A stretch of 64,000 nucleotides of DNA from Neolentinus lepideus HHB14362 ss-1 (Eukaryota; Basidiomycota; Agaricomycetes; Gloeophyllales; Gloeophyllaceae): NCBI GenBank assembly GCA_001632425.1, contig KV425603.1, forward strand, positions 16,291 to 80,290, read 5' to 3'. Under the pieces are notes generated by a model. The model ran no database searches. It was not told where the DNA came from and was given only the letters and a program-made list of their open reading frames with translations. Below, in pieces: positions 35,438 to 48,741 of the stretch. The number at the start of each line of letters is the position of its first letter. Within the stretch, counting starts at the first letter, position 1. Position numbers and translations under genes: made by a program.

Positions 35438-38400
35438 TCATAGCTTGCTTGCAGAAGTTTGTCTCGCGCTTGTCAAAGAAGGTAGACGCTTTATGGGTTG
35501 CAACTTTCTCTTGATGTCGCGCAAGATAGTGGTCTTGGGATGCCACTCATCGAAAGCATCGCGCAATTGGGAGAACTCTCGCCAAAAGAAATAGGCAACG
35601 CGGTCGTCCGCTATCAAATCGCGTAAAGACCACGGAATCTACGAAAGTCAACCTACCGACCGGTTGATCGGGTTTATAAATCATGACAGACCTCGTAATC
35701 GTTGAGCTCGCTATTGGCATTGAACGCTCTGATCTCAAGTTGCGGGTGTTCATCGAATCCATCATTTGTGAGGAACAGATAGTCAACGGCTAGACTGCAG
35801 GAGAATTAACGGGGAATTAGAGATCCCAGACGCCACATGACCTACCTGTATGTACGCAATTCCTCGTACGCCGTTGAATGACCAACGCCACTAAGGGAAC
35901 CTGCGGTGGCTTCTGATAGATGAACCAGTAATCCACTATCGGACAGGCCGGCGTTAAGGACGCGTACTAGAAGAACAAGGAGGTTTGACAGAAAATCAGA
36001 AGAGCTGAGCAACGGACCTCGTGAGCTGCGGATCACTGGATTATATAACACAGCTCGACTCACTGGTATGCATCTCCATCGATGTATAGAGCCCGAAGAA
36101 TCAGAGGATGTGACGCCGACGTGAAGATGCCTGAATAGACCGGAACTACTTGGTCATTCATGGAAGCCACATACACCATCTTCGTCTGCATCGATGAGTG
36201 AAATCAGGAAATGGAACAAAGTTAGATGCCTTCAACAACTTACTCCATGATTGGTTACATTGCGAAGCGCATTCACATAATCTTTCGATACTTGGCTCTC
36301 TGTATTCTGATGAACGGCTAAAATGAGATTGTTGTAATGATAACACTCGGTCCAGAAAAGGATTACCTGAAACTCAAAGAGCTCTCTGGCTGCTGCAGAC
36401 TCAAAATACTGGGGAACGGGCAATGTCGATAAGTAAGCACGCATCATGATAACTCAGGGACGAACCTGGATGTAAGGCTGGAGCAGTGAACTAGTGCTAA
36501 GGTATCGAAGAGGACCAAGATGGATGCCACAAAGTGCGAGACAGCAGACTCGCTGCGGCGGCAATCCAACAGCCGAGACAGCGCTGCCAGGACTCGCGGC
36601 TGTGCCAGTGTTGATCAGGTCAATGCTGCGCTTAGTCCGAATGTGACCATCGCGAATCAAGTGGTCAAGCACATGAGTCGACACTATGGAGCCTTGAGAA
36701 TGCGTGGCAACAAAGATTGCATCAGCGGAGTGAATGTCGTCCATCCACTCCTTGTTCTCTGTCAGATTGTTGTAAAGTCTACACAAAGGCTGTGAATCAG
36801 CAGAGTCGTCCTCCGACAGCGCATCGGCGCACCTTTCCACACGTTTGCCAATTGTACCTTCACCTTCTAGGGGAATTCTTGTGACCTTGTCTAATTTAAT
36901 TTGATGTCTTTCTTCGAAATCTTTTAGAGCTTGGCACATCATATTGACGAATTTGCTGCTCGTCCCGGTTGGCTAGATAAAGAAGCAGTCCATGTCATCG
37001 ATGGTGTAGCAAGACGGCCGGATCTCCGCAATAGATGAAAGGGAAACCGACCTCTCCGAGTACTGTTCTCATTACTGCACCTGGAAGAGAATTTAATGAT
37101 CATACGAGAGGAAAAGCGGTTGAAAATAGATGTTACCTGGGAACCATCCGTGTATTCCGATCACGACTACTTTCTTGCATCCTTTAAGTGCATTCGGCTC
37201 CAGTTTTTCGCCAACAACATCCCAAGCTCGGGGAAGTTCTTTGCCGTAATGCAAAAACTCGTCAGAGTCTCGGGCCTTACCCTTCCCTTTCCCTCCTTTA
37301 TCTTCATCCTTAGCAAATAGCGCACCCCCCACCACACTTACAAGTCGCATGGTCTTCCTCAAGGCCGAAGCGGGAGGTGGGGGAACCACCGATCTCGGAG
37401 GAGCATGGAACGTGTCGGCCCAAGTAGGCAGTACAAGATTGGGTGGCTGTGCACGAGGTGATGTCGGAGTGGTAGCGCCCGATGTCTTCGACGGAGCGGG
37501 AGATGACGACGAAGACTTCCGATCGTCGTTTTGCTTGCGATCTTTCTCCCGTCCCACCCGGATCGTCTCGCGCTTAATAGACTCCGAGTCCGTTATCGGG
37601 GCAGCAGGAGGACCGGATTTCTTAGGCTCCGATCCACTCTTGCCCGCCAGCGCTTTGGATGATGGCGACGATGATGGAGTCACTTTCGGTGCCGCTTGCT
37701 GATGCGAGGTAACAGCTAGCTGTTTGGCAGCGTCTGCCTTCACAGTCTCCTCTACATCAACATCCATCACCTCCATACCATTCTCATCCCGCTCGACATC
37801 TTTCTCGGATCCCGTCACGCTCTTCATCATCATAGCTCGCGAAGCAAGGAAAGACATCCACCCCGAGCGGTTTGTCATGATGCTAGACTCTATCGGGTTA
37901 ATATCTGGGGTGTGCTTCCGTTCGACGTCTTGAGATGCCACGTTTTCCGAAGCCAATTCTGATTCAGAGCGCCCTAATGCCTCCTCTTTCACTCGTTCAG
38001 ACGCCGTCTTCTCGGAGGCTTGATTGATGGATAATTTCTCCTCGGAGGTGCTCTGGGAGGGCGTGTAATACCAACTCCAGGGTGCGTACCAAGTAGAGCC
38101 CTGGCTTCGAGCTGTGTCAGCGGAGAAAATAGAAGACGCCTTCGGAGTTGGTGACTTCTTGACAGTGAGATGCTCGGCATCAGATTCTGCTGTGAGACTA
38201 GTCGCTGAACTCTCAGATGCTGGAGAAGGACTTAGCGGAGGCTGAGGTATGGACGGATCTGTAGACGTATCAGAAGAGCCTTCAACGCGAGGCGCTCCTG
38301 TGGCCGACGGTGTGGTCTGAGTAGTACTATAACCCCATCCGATGTAGTCCCACCATGTAGACGAACTGGCATCCGGCTTGTGCTCAGTGGCAAACGCTGT

Positions 38401-39795
38401 TGTAGTCATCGTGGTCGTCGTGGTCGTGGCCACCGCGCTGTCCCCTGATACCATATCGCTAGCAATCACAACGTCTATCAAGTTTCTCAGTTAGACCCGC
38501 CTCTTCTCTACTTCAACCGGACAGAACTCACCGACGTTCTTACCCTCTGTCGCCTTCTCTTGCCTGACGTCACCCTCTTGGGCAACCTTGATTGCGTCCT
38601 CAAGCGGCGTCTGCAACGGCTCCTTTGGTGAGTTTGGATCCCGCACGTCCTCTGCTTGCGCTGCAGCGACTGCCTTCTCCAGCGGCACCTTCGGTCGCCC
38701 CAGCAGCGGCAGAGTCAGCGTAAACCGGCTCGTCGCAGGGTTCAGCGACGAGATCTTCGGTGACGGCGTGTCAGGCGCAGGCTGCACGGTCGCTTGCGGG
38801 GGCGGCTCCGTCGGCGGAGACCGTGGGGCAATCTGGGGCACCTCGTTGTCGATCGAGGACGCCACCGACGACGTGTGCTGCATACCCGGCCTGCTAGGCG
38901 GGGGGGATTTCGATGACTTAGACGAGGTTAAAGGCGGGTGCGGAGAGGAGGCATTACTGAGCGGGGAAGAAGGCTGCGAGCGGCGAGATGGTGAAGAGCC
39001 CGATGATGCGAACCACGACCGGTTCCGCCGGTGGGTCGGGATGGGCTGTGGTTCCGTCGACTTAAGTTCAGGTGAGGAGGTTTCTGGTTGTTCTTCGGGC
39101 ACGGACACACTCTCTAGTGTCTCTGATGCTATGGGGAGAGGGGGCGCTAATTCGGACTGCGGGGTGGATGGTTGAATATGTATACTCGGGCCAGGAGGAG
39201 TGCTTAGCTCGGTCGCATTCGAGTGCTGCTCTGCCGCGTCTCCTCCTTTGGTGAATGAAGTAGACTTCGTCTTTCCGCGAGCTTTGGAGAGCGAAGAGAA
39301 CCACGATGAACGGCCAGGGGAATGTTCCACAGCCGAAGAACTTCGGTTCCGCGTAGTTGGGAATGGTATTGCCTCAGTCGCCTGTGATGGCGTCGCCGCT
39401 GCCTCTATAGCCACATCCTTTGGTGACTCTGTTACTAGTACCTCACTATGACCCTCGTTCGTAGCTGAATGATTGCCCGAGATGACTTGTACAGCCTCCT
39501 GACTGCCTCCGCATTCAGACCGCGCCCTCTTCTTATCCTCATCCCCTTCCTTCAAATCATTCATAGAATCAATCCTTTCTCGCTTCTTGCTAGTTATACT
39601 GGCCGCGTCGTCGGCCATAGCGCTTGGTAATTTGGACGCTGCGGATTCCAAAGGTTTCCCGTGCTCGGGTTGCGCAAAGATTATTGAGACAGACGCGGGC
39701 GCTCGATTCTTAGACGTAGACAATGATCTCCAGGCTGGTAATTGTGCGTTCGAGCTCGAACGATGACTGGAACGACGGCTAGAGCTCATTGACAT
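35438..39795 (-). CDS. Large alpha/beta-hydrolase (lipase-like) with long disordered N-terminus
   Basis: Ten exons on minus: 39795-38532, 38474-37137, 37080-37052, 36972-36466, 36408-36367, 36306-36244, 36185-36064, 36004-35846, 35794-35692 and 35638-35438. Every phase closes, giving 1,275 residues. Residues 1 to about 840 are Ser/Pro/Thr-rich and probably disordered, with repeated WxxW-like patches (SSWFSSLSK, RNRSWFASS, STWWDYIGWGY, STWYAPWSWYY). The hydrolase part follows: VVVIGIHGWFPG (oxyanion strand), THSQGS (nucleophile Ser), SMNDQVVPVYS (Asp) and GVGHSTAYEE (His). This resembles uncharacterised fungal lipase-like proteins (S. pombe mug180 and yeast YJR098C, from memory). The start is the first ATG in frame. 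Confidence 0.85.
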
Positions 39796-40728
39796 CGACG
39801 ATGGCGAGAAACCAGTGCAGCGCAGCACTACGTCAAATATTCCTAATCCGGATAGGGGCCTTTCGTAAATGGAATATGTGGCAGCAGACAATTGTACGTA
39901 ATTTATGTAAGAGTCTAAGAGGGAGCTAGAAACAGTCTCACAGTTATGATCGCTGTACTGTTAAACTTATATAGTTAATTCGTTTTTCTCATCGCGCATG
40001 TAGGAGCCATGTCATGGACCATGCAGTAGAGAAGAGACCGAGCGTGACAAGGCGCGCCACAACGCGTGTGACTGAGCTGACAAACTTAGTTTACGCGATG
40101 TCGTGCCGACAAGAATCAAAAGCTGCCAAATGCACAACGATGCGCTCGTTTGCACTAAAACCTCCACAGAAAGATAGAGCAGGTTGTATTTCATTACCAT
40201 GTCAACACCCACTGTATATAGCTGCTTCACTCATCAAGATACAAAATCAATGGCTCAGACGTGACAAACTTGAACTAGCTGGCTGGGCAGATGGTACTGA
40301 TTCTGTCTTACTGATTCGCTACCTCACCAGCGCATGCGGCGCAAATGAGAAAATCTAGCTGCAGATTTCATTACTGGTTGCGACCATGTAAAATCTCGTA
40401 GTCTTTGCATAGAAAACAGATAAGCTGTTGCATGGGCTGCAAATCTGAGTTACAAAGCGCACAAATCATCGGCATTCTACGGGTGAAGTTGGTCACGGGA
40501 CGCCACCGCCACACCTGCATAGTGTGGCTTTGTTGATTGTGGGAGGATTTGTGTTAGCGTGGGAACACACCGGGGTACCGTCGGAACAGTCTAACCGAGA
40601 ACCGAGCTACCGGCGAAACATAGAAATGTACATGCATCAGCAGGTATTTTAGAATTGGACGAGTTCGTTCACGCCAGTTCGTCGTAGGCTATCCTATTCT
40701 GCCACTTTCTTCACGCTGTGAACTCTAG
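39796..40728. other. Divergent intergenic region between hydrolase and MFS genes
   Basis: The two genes point away from each other, so this 930-base interval should hold both promoters. No coding frame or clear element is visible. Confidence 0.5.
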
Positions 40729-42899
40729 ATGTCTAGAACGCCATCTGAAACCCTAGCAGATGCCAGGAACGACTTCGATGAGAAGAAGTTAGAGAATCAA
40801 GACAATCTCGAGAGTGGAGGTCCCGATGCCACGACGACCGCACACAATTCCAAAAGCGAGGACAACGGGAACGCAGATCCTAAAGATGTAGTCGGACAGA
40901 AGACGGAAGACCAATATTGCGTTTCATTGGATGAGACAGACTCTCCGAAGCATATGTCACTGTCCAGGAAGTGGCTGATTGTCCTGGTCATCAGTTCTTC
41001 TGCCCTTTGCGTCACCTGCGCGTCGTCTATAGTACGTGGCCGCTGTCTCTCAACATATAGAATCTCATCGCGCAATCCTTAGGCTTCTTTCAGTGAAACT
41101 GGACTAGCCAAGGAGTTCCACGTTTCGCATGAGGTCACTATATTGTCCATCAGTCTGTTCGTGGAAGGCCTTGGATTAGGGCCTCTGTTGGTCGGACCTC
41201 TTTCCGAAGTCTACGGGAGAAATGCAGTATATCGCATGTCCTACTTCCTGTTCTTTGTATTCACATGGCCCCTCGTATTCGCGCCGGATATGGGTGTGTG
41301 TACCTGATGTCACAGTTGAATTGTGAACTAAGTTAACCCTTCGCAGCCGTATTCTTGGTGTTTCGGTTCATCACAGGCTTCTGCGGTTCTGCATTCTTGA
41401 GCGTAGCGGGAGGAAGCGTGGGTGATCTTTTCGATAACCGGACAGTTGCGAAGTAAGAATATCTTCTTGCATGGCTAAGCTGATGTTCATGGCTTTAATT
41501 AGTCCAATGGCAGTATATACGATGTCGCCATTCATAGGACCTGTGCTGGGACCCTTAGTTAGCGGGTACGTAACATGATTGTACACTGTACATGCGACTA
41601 TTGCCTTACTGGCGGTTCGTCCCTATCTATAGGTTCATCAATCAGGTCAGGACACCTTGGGATGCTCATTTTTCGTACCTGACCGTATTTTCCAGAATAC
41701 CTCCTGGAGATGGACCTACCGAGTGCTCATCATCTGGATCTTTGTTCAAACAATCGCTCTGTACATTGTGAGGTGACTATGTCATTTCAATGGTGCTTAG
41801 CGCTCATTGGGAAATAGCTTGTACCAGAGACGTACGAACCGATACTCATGAAACGAAAGGCCGCAAAGTGTGTATTTAGGACTTCCTGGTGCCTCTTTTT
41901 TCGAATTCTGATGTTTTATCCTTTCAATAGGATTCGGCAGTCGACCGGTGACCAGAACTACTATTCACCGTTGGAAAAAGTCAATAAGAGTGTATTGAGA
42001 TCGATCCAAGTGTCTTGTTACAAGCCTTTCCGTATGTTATGCCGTTTCGTGTAGATGTCAGCTAGCGCTCATGGTTGCGTAGAATTACTACTCTGCGATC
42101 GCATGGCTCTCCTGCTCGACACATGGAATGCACTCATCCTCGGGGTTCTGTATCTCGCATTTCAAGCTTACCCTTTCATTTTCGAAGACAATCACGGCTT
42201 CAATCTTCAGTCCACTGGCTTGACATTCCTCGGTATCGGCATTGGTATGTTCTGCGCACTTGCCACTCAACCTTACTGGAACGGGTGCGTCCCATGGATT
42301 TAATATCTCCTGATTCCTCTTACTTATGATCTTTGTAGAGTCTTCGCACGACAAGCTATTAAATATGGGGAACATCCGCCTCCAGAGGTCCGTCTGCTTA
42401 TGGGACAAGTCGGGGGTGTTTTAGCGCCTATAGGTAAGGACAAGCTTCAGTTCCAAGAGTATACACTGATAACGATCCTTCTAACAGGTTTATTCTGGAT
42501 GGCATTCACAACGTATAGTCATGTCCATTGGATAGCACCCATAATCGCTTCTGTGCCGTTCGGCGCCTCCATATATTACATCTATACGTCAACATTTACC
42601 TATCTCGTCACGGCATATCGGCCTATTGCTGCTTCTGCGATGGCAAGCAATAGTTTCGTCCGCTCGACATTTGCGGCAGTGTTCCCTCTGTTTGCGACGC
42701 CCATGTACAAACGGTTAGGGACAGTCGGTGCAACCGCCTTACTTGCCGGTTTGACTGCACTTATGGCCCCTCTTCCGTACGTTTTGCTTCCTTTCGTTAG
42801 ACCATGCGCGTACTGACTCCACCCCCCTTGCGGTTTTCCAGGTTTATCTTTTATCGAATAGGTGGAAGGCTAAGGGAGAAATCCCCTTTTGCTGCATAG
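40729..42899 (+). CDS. MFS transporter, DHA1 (drug or polyamine:H+ antiporter) type
   Basis: A 12-helix exporter that uses the proton gradient. Twelve exons (40729-41031, 41083-41293, 41347-41452, 41503-41565, 41633-41645, 41696-41767, 41818-41867, 41931-42031, 42083-42284, 42339-42433, 42488-42809, 42842-42899) close to about 531 residues. Exon 5 is only 13 bases. The hydrophilic N-terminus of about 80 residues precedes helix 1. GPLLVGPLSEVYGRN is the MFS motif A loop, and SPFIGPVLGPLVSGFI is antiporter motif C of helix 5. FRFITGFCGSAF and TSWRWTYRV are also typical of the group. The last intron (32 bases) is doubtful; a slightly different C-terminus is possible. Substrate cannot be read from sequence. 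Confidence 0.88.
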
Positions 42900-43553
42900 C
42901 CTGGCGCATTTCTTTCATTTTTGCGAATGGGATGGTCAGAAGGGAACAGTTGCATCAAAGTATTGTATGATCAATCGGTAATATTTACACTTCGTTATCC
43001 ATCGACGTCTGTAATGTCTTGTAATGAATTACGAACTCATAATCGTGTAGCATCATTACAAACCGTACTTCTGTATGCAAACGATTCGAATGTGCGTAGA
43101 TGATCTGACAAGTCACGAGTCATCGCCGATCCGGACTAGATCCAGATATATAGACACTCACCAGCTGCCGTTTACATCCAGTAAGGCGGGTGCGCTTCAC
43201 ATGAAATATGTGAATGATTCATACGTAGTGAACGGTACAGGTAAGGATTTTACAAGCCTTCTTGGAATTACTTCTTTCATAATTAATGTGGGAATAACAC
43301 TCAAATAAACTTCTTTTGGTTCAGTCCGTTGTCCTCGACTTCGACTACTATTTCTCGAGCTGCTGTGGAATGCTGGCATTCTGTTTATAATACTGGAACT
43401 GCTAGTGTTCTCCGTCGCTCGCTATCCGTGGTGCACTGTGGGCTTCTGTTCAAGCTGAACGTGTAGAAAGCTTGCAATACAGCAAGTTGAACTGCTCTCT
43501 TGGTCTCGCATGGTCCAACATTAGCTGGACAGTTTGGACGTGTTTCAAGAGAA
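42900..43553. other. Intergenic, no gene seen
   Basis: About 650 bases between the MFS stop and the next start. Short open frames only. Confidence 0.5.
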
Positions 43554-46500
43554 ATGACGGACTCCGTCAAGGGTTCTAATCGTTCGCCGCAACCGCCATC
43601 TTTCATTCCAGTTATATCACCTAGACCCGTTCCCGCTCGAAGCGCCTTGCCTAGTTCTTTGTCGGTCCCGCAACTTGCATTAGCACCACCTAGCCGCCAG
43701 AAGACTCCTACGAATGGGAGCCCTGCGTCCAACTCGTCTGCGTCCCCCAATTCCGCTGGTATCTCTTCATTGCGCAGCCTCCGCAACTTTCTTCCTTTCG
43801 GCAATAAAGTCCCTTTCCCTACTATACAATCCAATGCATCCAATTCAAAGAGTCAGTTCACCACACCTCGCAGAGCATCTACGTCGCATAATGAAAGGAG
43901 AAGTATGAGCTCCCATGCCCGGCTAGACAATGAGCCTCCAATCATCCACATAGACTCACGACGAAGTGAGCAGGTGTCACGGAGTCATTTCGTTCGCAGC
44001 ATGCCAGATGTGCATAAGTCTCTTCCACTACCACCTCCCATGCCAGTGCGGGTCGATCCTGGTGAGTGCCACTATGTTGTGCGTGGAAGACGTGTTCCAC
44101 ACGGTCTTATCCATGCCTACGGTTATTTCTGTTACTACCATGCTATTGAATGTGTGGCCTAAATTCCCTGTTTTACAGATCCACCCGTGATAGAGTCGTC
44201 CATCATACCAATTGGGACAGATCTGTCCACCATCCTTGAATCCGAAACCTCGGGTATCTCGAGACATATCCCGCTCCTTGACGAATCTCAGGATGAGCAT
44301 CAGGGACTGCCCAAGTTCTCCACTCCGGCGGATTCCTCGATGTTACAAGGGCCGCCTAGCTCCGGTCGCAAGTCCACCGGGCAGGAGAGCGATGGGATGG
44401 ACCTGTCGACATCTGAGCTGAGGAATGAAGTTATGGTCGCCATGAAGCAGGATGGGGCGGGAAAACATTGGACAAATGGCGTCATCGTGGACGACCCAAA
44501 TGACAGTGTACCCCTATCGACGAAACCTAGTCCTGGCGCTGAACAGTTCCTCCGTCGCAACGAGTCTAATTTGGACTTGGAGTCGCTAGATCCTGACCTG
44601 GCCGCCCTCCTGAGTCCGAACAACTACAAGTTCGCGGACTCAGATCCAGCACTGCTGGCTGCAGTCAGCGCCATTCCGCCACTTTCGCTGTCACCAAGTC
44701 AGTCCCCTGAGCCAAGGCCCGTTCTGTCGGATCCGTCATCGTCTCTTAACACATCAACGTCTTCGTCCCTTGGTAAACGATCGCCCACGTCTACGACACG
44801 GCCTCTCGAAGGTCACGGTCCGCGCAGACCTAGTTATCACTCCCGCAACACGGCATCGACCACATCGTCATCATCCTCGCTAACCCGCCCAGGACGGTCC
44901 AATGCTGCTCATTTGAGCCCTGTGTACACTGAGGAGGCGCTGAGACCTGATTCCCCGTCTTATGCTCATTCAGACCCCACGATTATAAACGACACCGATA
45001 GAAAACCGTCCGCTTCTTCTGACGGCGGCAGTCGTCGCAGGCAACACCCTCCCTCACCGCTGCGCGAGGCCCACCCACCTCTAGAGAAGCAGACTACTGG
45101 CGACGATTGGTCCTCCAAGAACCCTCGGCTTCATTCTCGTTACAATACCCCATCTCGTCCATCGACTGCTGTCGGCAGTACAAGTGCATCCGGTCGTCAT
45201 TTTGCTACTGTGTCTGCGAGTGGTTGGGAGCCCGATGCTATCTCGCCTTCTTCGCGTGCTCCCTCGTCTATGAGTGGAGCTAGTTCGCGACGTCCACACC
45301 ATCCTCGGCCGAGCATGGACAACACAGGGCGTGGGTCTGTCGAGAGAGAGCGGATAGCTCACGTCAGGACTCGCAGGAGAAGCACTAGTCTCGGTGGAAA
45401 TTATCTAACTCCCAAATTGGGGGGGCCTCCTGGAGTGTCCAGATCAGCCACGGACTGGCTTGGACCCCGCACGGCGAAGGCATTCGCTGCCGCCGGCTTA
45501 ATCGACAATGATAGGGAAGGGAGTAACACTACCCAGGGTAATCACATGTCCCGATACGGATCAGTGCGTAGTTCGTTAAGCGATCGAGACTCCAGATCAC
45601 AGTACGCACCCTCGAGGATGGCCTTCTCCGAGATTGCAGGATCAGTGTCATCTTGGGGAAGTCGGAGCGGAAGGGTTACTACACCTGATGGTCAAATGCG
45701 ACCGCCACTGGATAGTCCTACATTTTCCAATACCACCCGCGCCTTGTCACCATCCACTGCGCCTACCTCATTGTCTACGGCACCATCCATTCCTCAGCAG
45801 CATCAGACCGAGGTAGAAACGCTCAAGGAAAGGCATGCTATGGAGACGGAGGCGCTATTGTCCGCCCTAGCTGATTCACAACGGACGGCGAAAATGTTAA
45901 GAGAGGAGAATACCCAACTTCGCGACCGCGTCAGCGAAGTCGAGTTGCAAATGAATGAACTGTTAGAACAGCTACGCCGGCAGCAAGCAGTGCCACCGCC
46001 ATCATCTACTTTCCTTCAGCATTATCAATCACCCAGGAATGTGTTCTCGAGAATAGGGTCCCCTGAACTCCCCATATCGAAGACGCAAACGAGGATATCA
46101 GGCCTCCGGAGTCGTGATAGATCGCCTAGAGAGACAATATCTTCCCCTGTCGAAGAGACAAGAGCTCTGCCGGAGCCATGCTCAGGGCATCACAGGAGAC
46201 GCTCCAGTACGACGTCGTCAGTTTTCCGACTTCCGCCTTCCAACATGTCCATGCTGATGAACGAAGAAGGTGAATCCGCAGATCTCTCACGAGCCGCAAT
46301 GTTACCTTCCGCATCCCCATCTCCTACCCTTGTCCCGCGTGTGGCAAAGACGTCGGTCGCAGGCACTCCGCAACAACCAGACAAGGCTGTACCGTCAGGA
46401 ACTGGTAATATCTCACCTACATCCACCAGCTTCTCTACTATGCCTGGGTCTCCCGGCAGTTTAAATTTACGTCCAGAGCACGAGATGCATCTTGGGGACC

Positions 46501-46568
46501 TTGGGAGTCTCGACCTCGATCTCGGATTCGACGACGATGACGGATATTCCTTGTCAGAACATCGATGA
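43554..46568 (+). CDS. Disordered Ser/Pro-rich protein with C-terminal coiled coil
   Basis: Exons 43554-44061 and 44179-46568 close across a 117-base intron to give 965 residues. I do not recognise the family. Most of the chain is low-complexity Ser, Pro, Thr and Arg with many SP and RRxS patches, as in phosphorylated scaffold proteins. A clear coiled coil lies at about residues 712-772, starting TEVETLKERHAMETEALL and continuing in heptads to EQLRRQQ. The end is acidic (LDLDLGFDDDDGYS). The start is the first in-frame ATG; the frame is open further upstream but without ATG. Localisation and partners are unknown; a cytoskeletal or polarity role would be a guess. Confidence 0.75.
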
Positions 46569-46843
46569 GATGGCTTTCTCATGTCACCGCGAGGTTCTGT
46601 TTCTGTCTTTCTACGTTAATTAGGTCATTTTGACGCTTTCGTTTTTATGCTGTGTGTTGCTCTATTGTGTATATACCCCATTATTGCCTGAGCACGTGTA
46701 ACGGACAATATTCTGGTATGCAGGCTCGTTCGGTCACGTACTGTATGTTCCAAATTTCTGCTACTATTGTACAGCGCACCAGATGGGTGTATATAGTCGA
46801 CTAGGTGGGATCATGTTGCATGTCGTATACGTACCAAGGAATC

Positions 46844-48071
46844 TCATTCTGAAATAGATGCCACTGCACCGGGTGAAGGTTCGGACTTATCGCTTCTATC
46901 AAAGTCACTGTCCATTGTCGTCTCCACCACGATTAGAATTTCCGTTGGCTGCAATTTCTGAGCTCCCAGCGTGGAAGAACTAAGAATAGTCATTCGGACT
47001 TCTGAGTAATCCATGAAGTCCGTGACTGTGCGACCCTTTGCAGCGCGAAGGACAATGATCAACTGGCTGATGATCTAAATATTGTCCTCTTTAGTGACAT
47101 TGCTGCGCACGCGATGTAAGCTTTTATGCTTACCTGCACCTGGCTCGCCATCCGAATGAATAGATTTTGCGCTGGATGATGTAGGATATATAGAATTAAC
47201 AAAAGGAGTGAAAATATTGCGTAGAATGCCGAGGATTCAACGAGCGCTGCTAGTAGCCAATTGAATTGTGAGGCAGCCCGTGTGGTATGCTGTATCATTA
47301 AAATACGAGCACCGATGAATAGAGTCGTCAAGAAGTCGATGGAAAAAGTGACTATATGATAAGGCATGGCAAAGGCCGCGTTCGTTTCAGTCCATATGTT
47401 AGCTGTATGCTGCGAAACTCGCAGTAGGAAGATAATCCCTAGGGCTTCCCGTTTCACGGAGTCAGCATGGAAGACGAATCGTGGTCAAATAGATATACCT
47501 ATGGAAGCTAGAGATAAGGGAATCAGTGGCACCGCAAGTATCCTGTTCCTGCCCAAGATAATTATGCATCGCCAGAGCTGCAGATGTGAATCATATCAGC
47601 GAGATATCAAATTCAGCCAAGCTCATGCACGAACCATGATGATCTCGACTATCCAATTCAAAGATGTAAAACATGCGCTGACCATCAGATTCTGCGGCGT
47701 CGAGAACGCACTCTCCATTGAGCCACCGGACGGCATGAGATTGTCTTCACCAGTGGACGAGATAACGGCAAAGCGGGTATCGCTGACCATAATCAACGTG
47801 CCCAGGATAAACAGAAGAATGATATAACCGATGATGAGTGCTTTAGGACCAGACCCCCTGAAGAGTACCACCATGCAGACGATGAAGAGCACTAAGTGTG
47901 CCACTACATTGTGTTAGATACCGACATCTCGATCAATGTGACTAAGGCTTCACCATATGTGAGAGAGCTCAGAATGATGCCTATGAAGCATATCCAAGAA
48001 TCGATATCCTGCCCAGTTATGGCGCTATCGAGGGGCCTGCACGATATGAAGCTCGTCGTGATCATTGGCAT
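46844..48071 (-). CDS. Multi-pass membrane protein of unknown function
   Basis: At least four exons on minus are needed; I could not settle every splice site. Hydrophobic segments appear in order: SWICFIGIILSSLTYGEALV, a segment ending CMVVLF, ALIIGYIILLFILGTLIMV, LMVSACFTSLNWIVEIIMV, FSIDFLTTLFIGARILMI and YAIFSLLLLILYILH. That makes about six or seven membrane passes, followed by a hydrophilic tail ending at the stop at 46844. Short exons and this layout are common among uncharacterised mushroom seven-helix proteins. The probable start is ATG at 48071 (MPMITTSF). Confidence 0.5.
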
Positions 48072-48741
48072 TTGCAAGGCGAGCGCTGTCTCCAGCGGAG
48101 GATTCGTGGAGGACGCAGAGACCGAAGATGCATCGCAGCGCATTTAAACCTGACTCTCGTCGGGGCCTTTGATATATGCAAATCAGGAACGACATAAATT
48201 TCATGACAGCAATTTTCACATTACGCGGGATCGCAGGGCACCTACAGGTATCCTCGCCATCAGATATCGAAGGAGGAAAATGCGCAGCTTTTCCAGTATT
48301 CGGGAGACAGGAAGGACAAATATTTGTCTTCATAGAGAAGTAGTTGGAATTATTAGGAGGGCTACATCTATGTAATATTCAGACAACTCACATGGACATT
48401 GGTGCCGAAAGGACAATTTGTGGAAATGTACCGCACAATATCGCTCTGTGAGATTCGGATGCAGTCAGTAGCTGTACACTGGGGGGCGCATTCATCCAGA
48501 AACAACGAATTGCAGCATTTGCCTAGACTAGTAGGCGCAATTTCACTTAAGAAATAGGTAAACCTAGTAGTAGTGTGGGTCTCCTGGCAAGTAATACGCT
48601 GAATGGGGCCGGCTATTTATAGACTCAAGTCGCATAATTAGAGCTGTTTGTGGAGACATACTGGGGCAAGGGGGATTGGGATGATCCCAGGGACTCTGAT
48701 GATTCTCTATGCTCAGACGAAATTCGGATTTAGCTGGACCA
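48072..48741. other. Intergenic, no gene seen
   Basis: It lies between the probable start of the membrane protein and the 3' end of the P450. Only short open frames are present. Confidence 0.4.
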
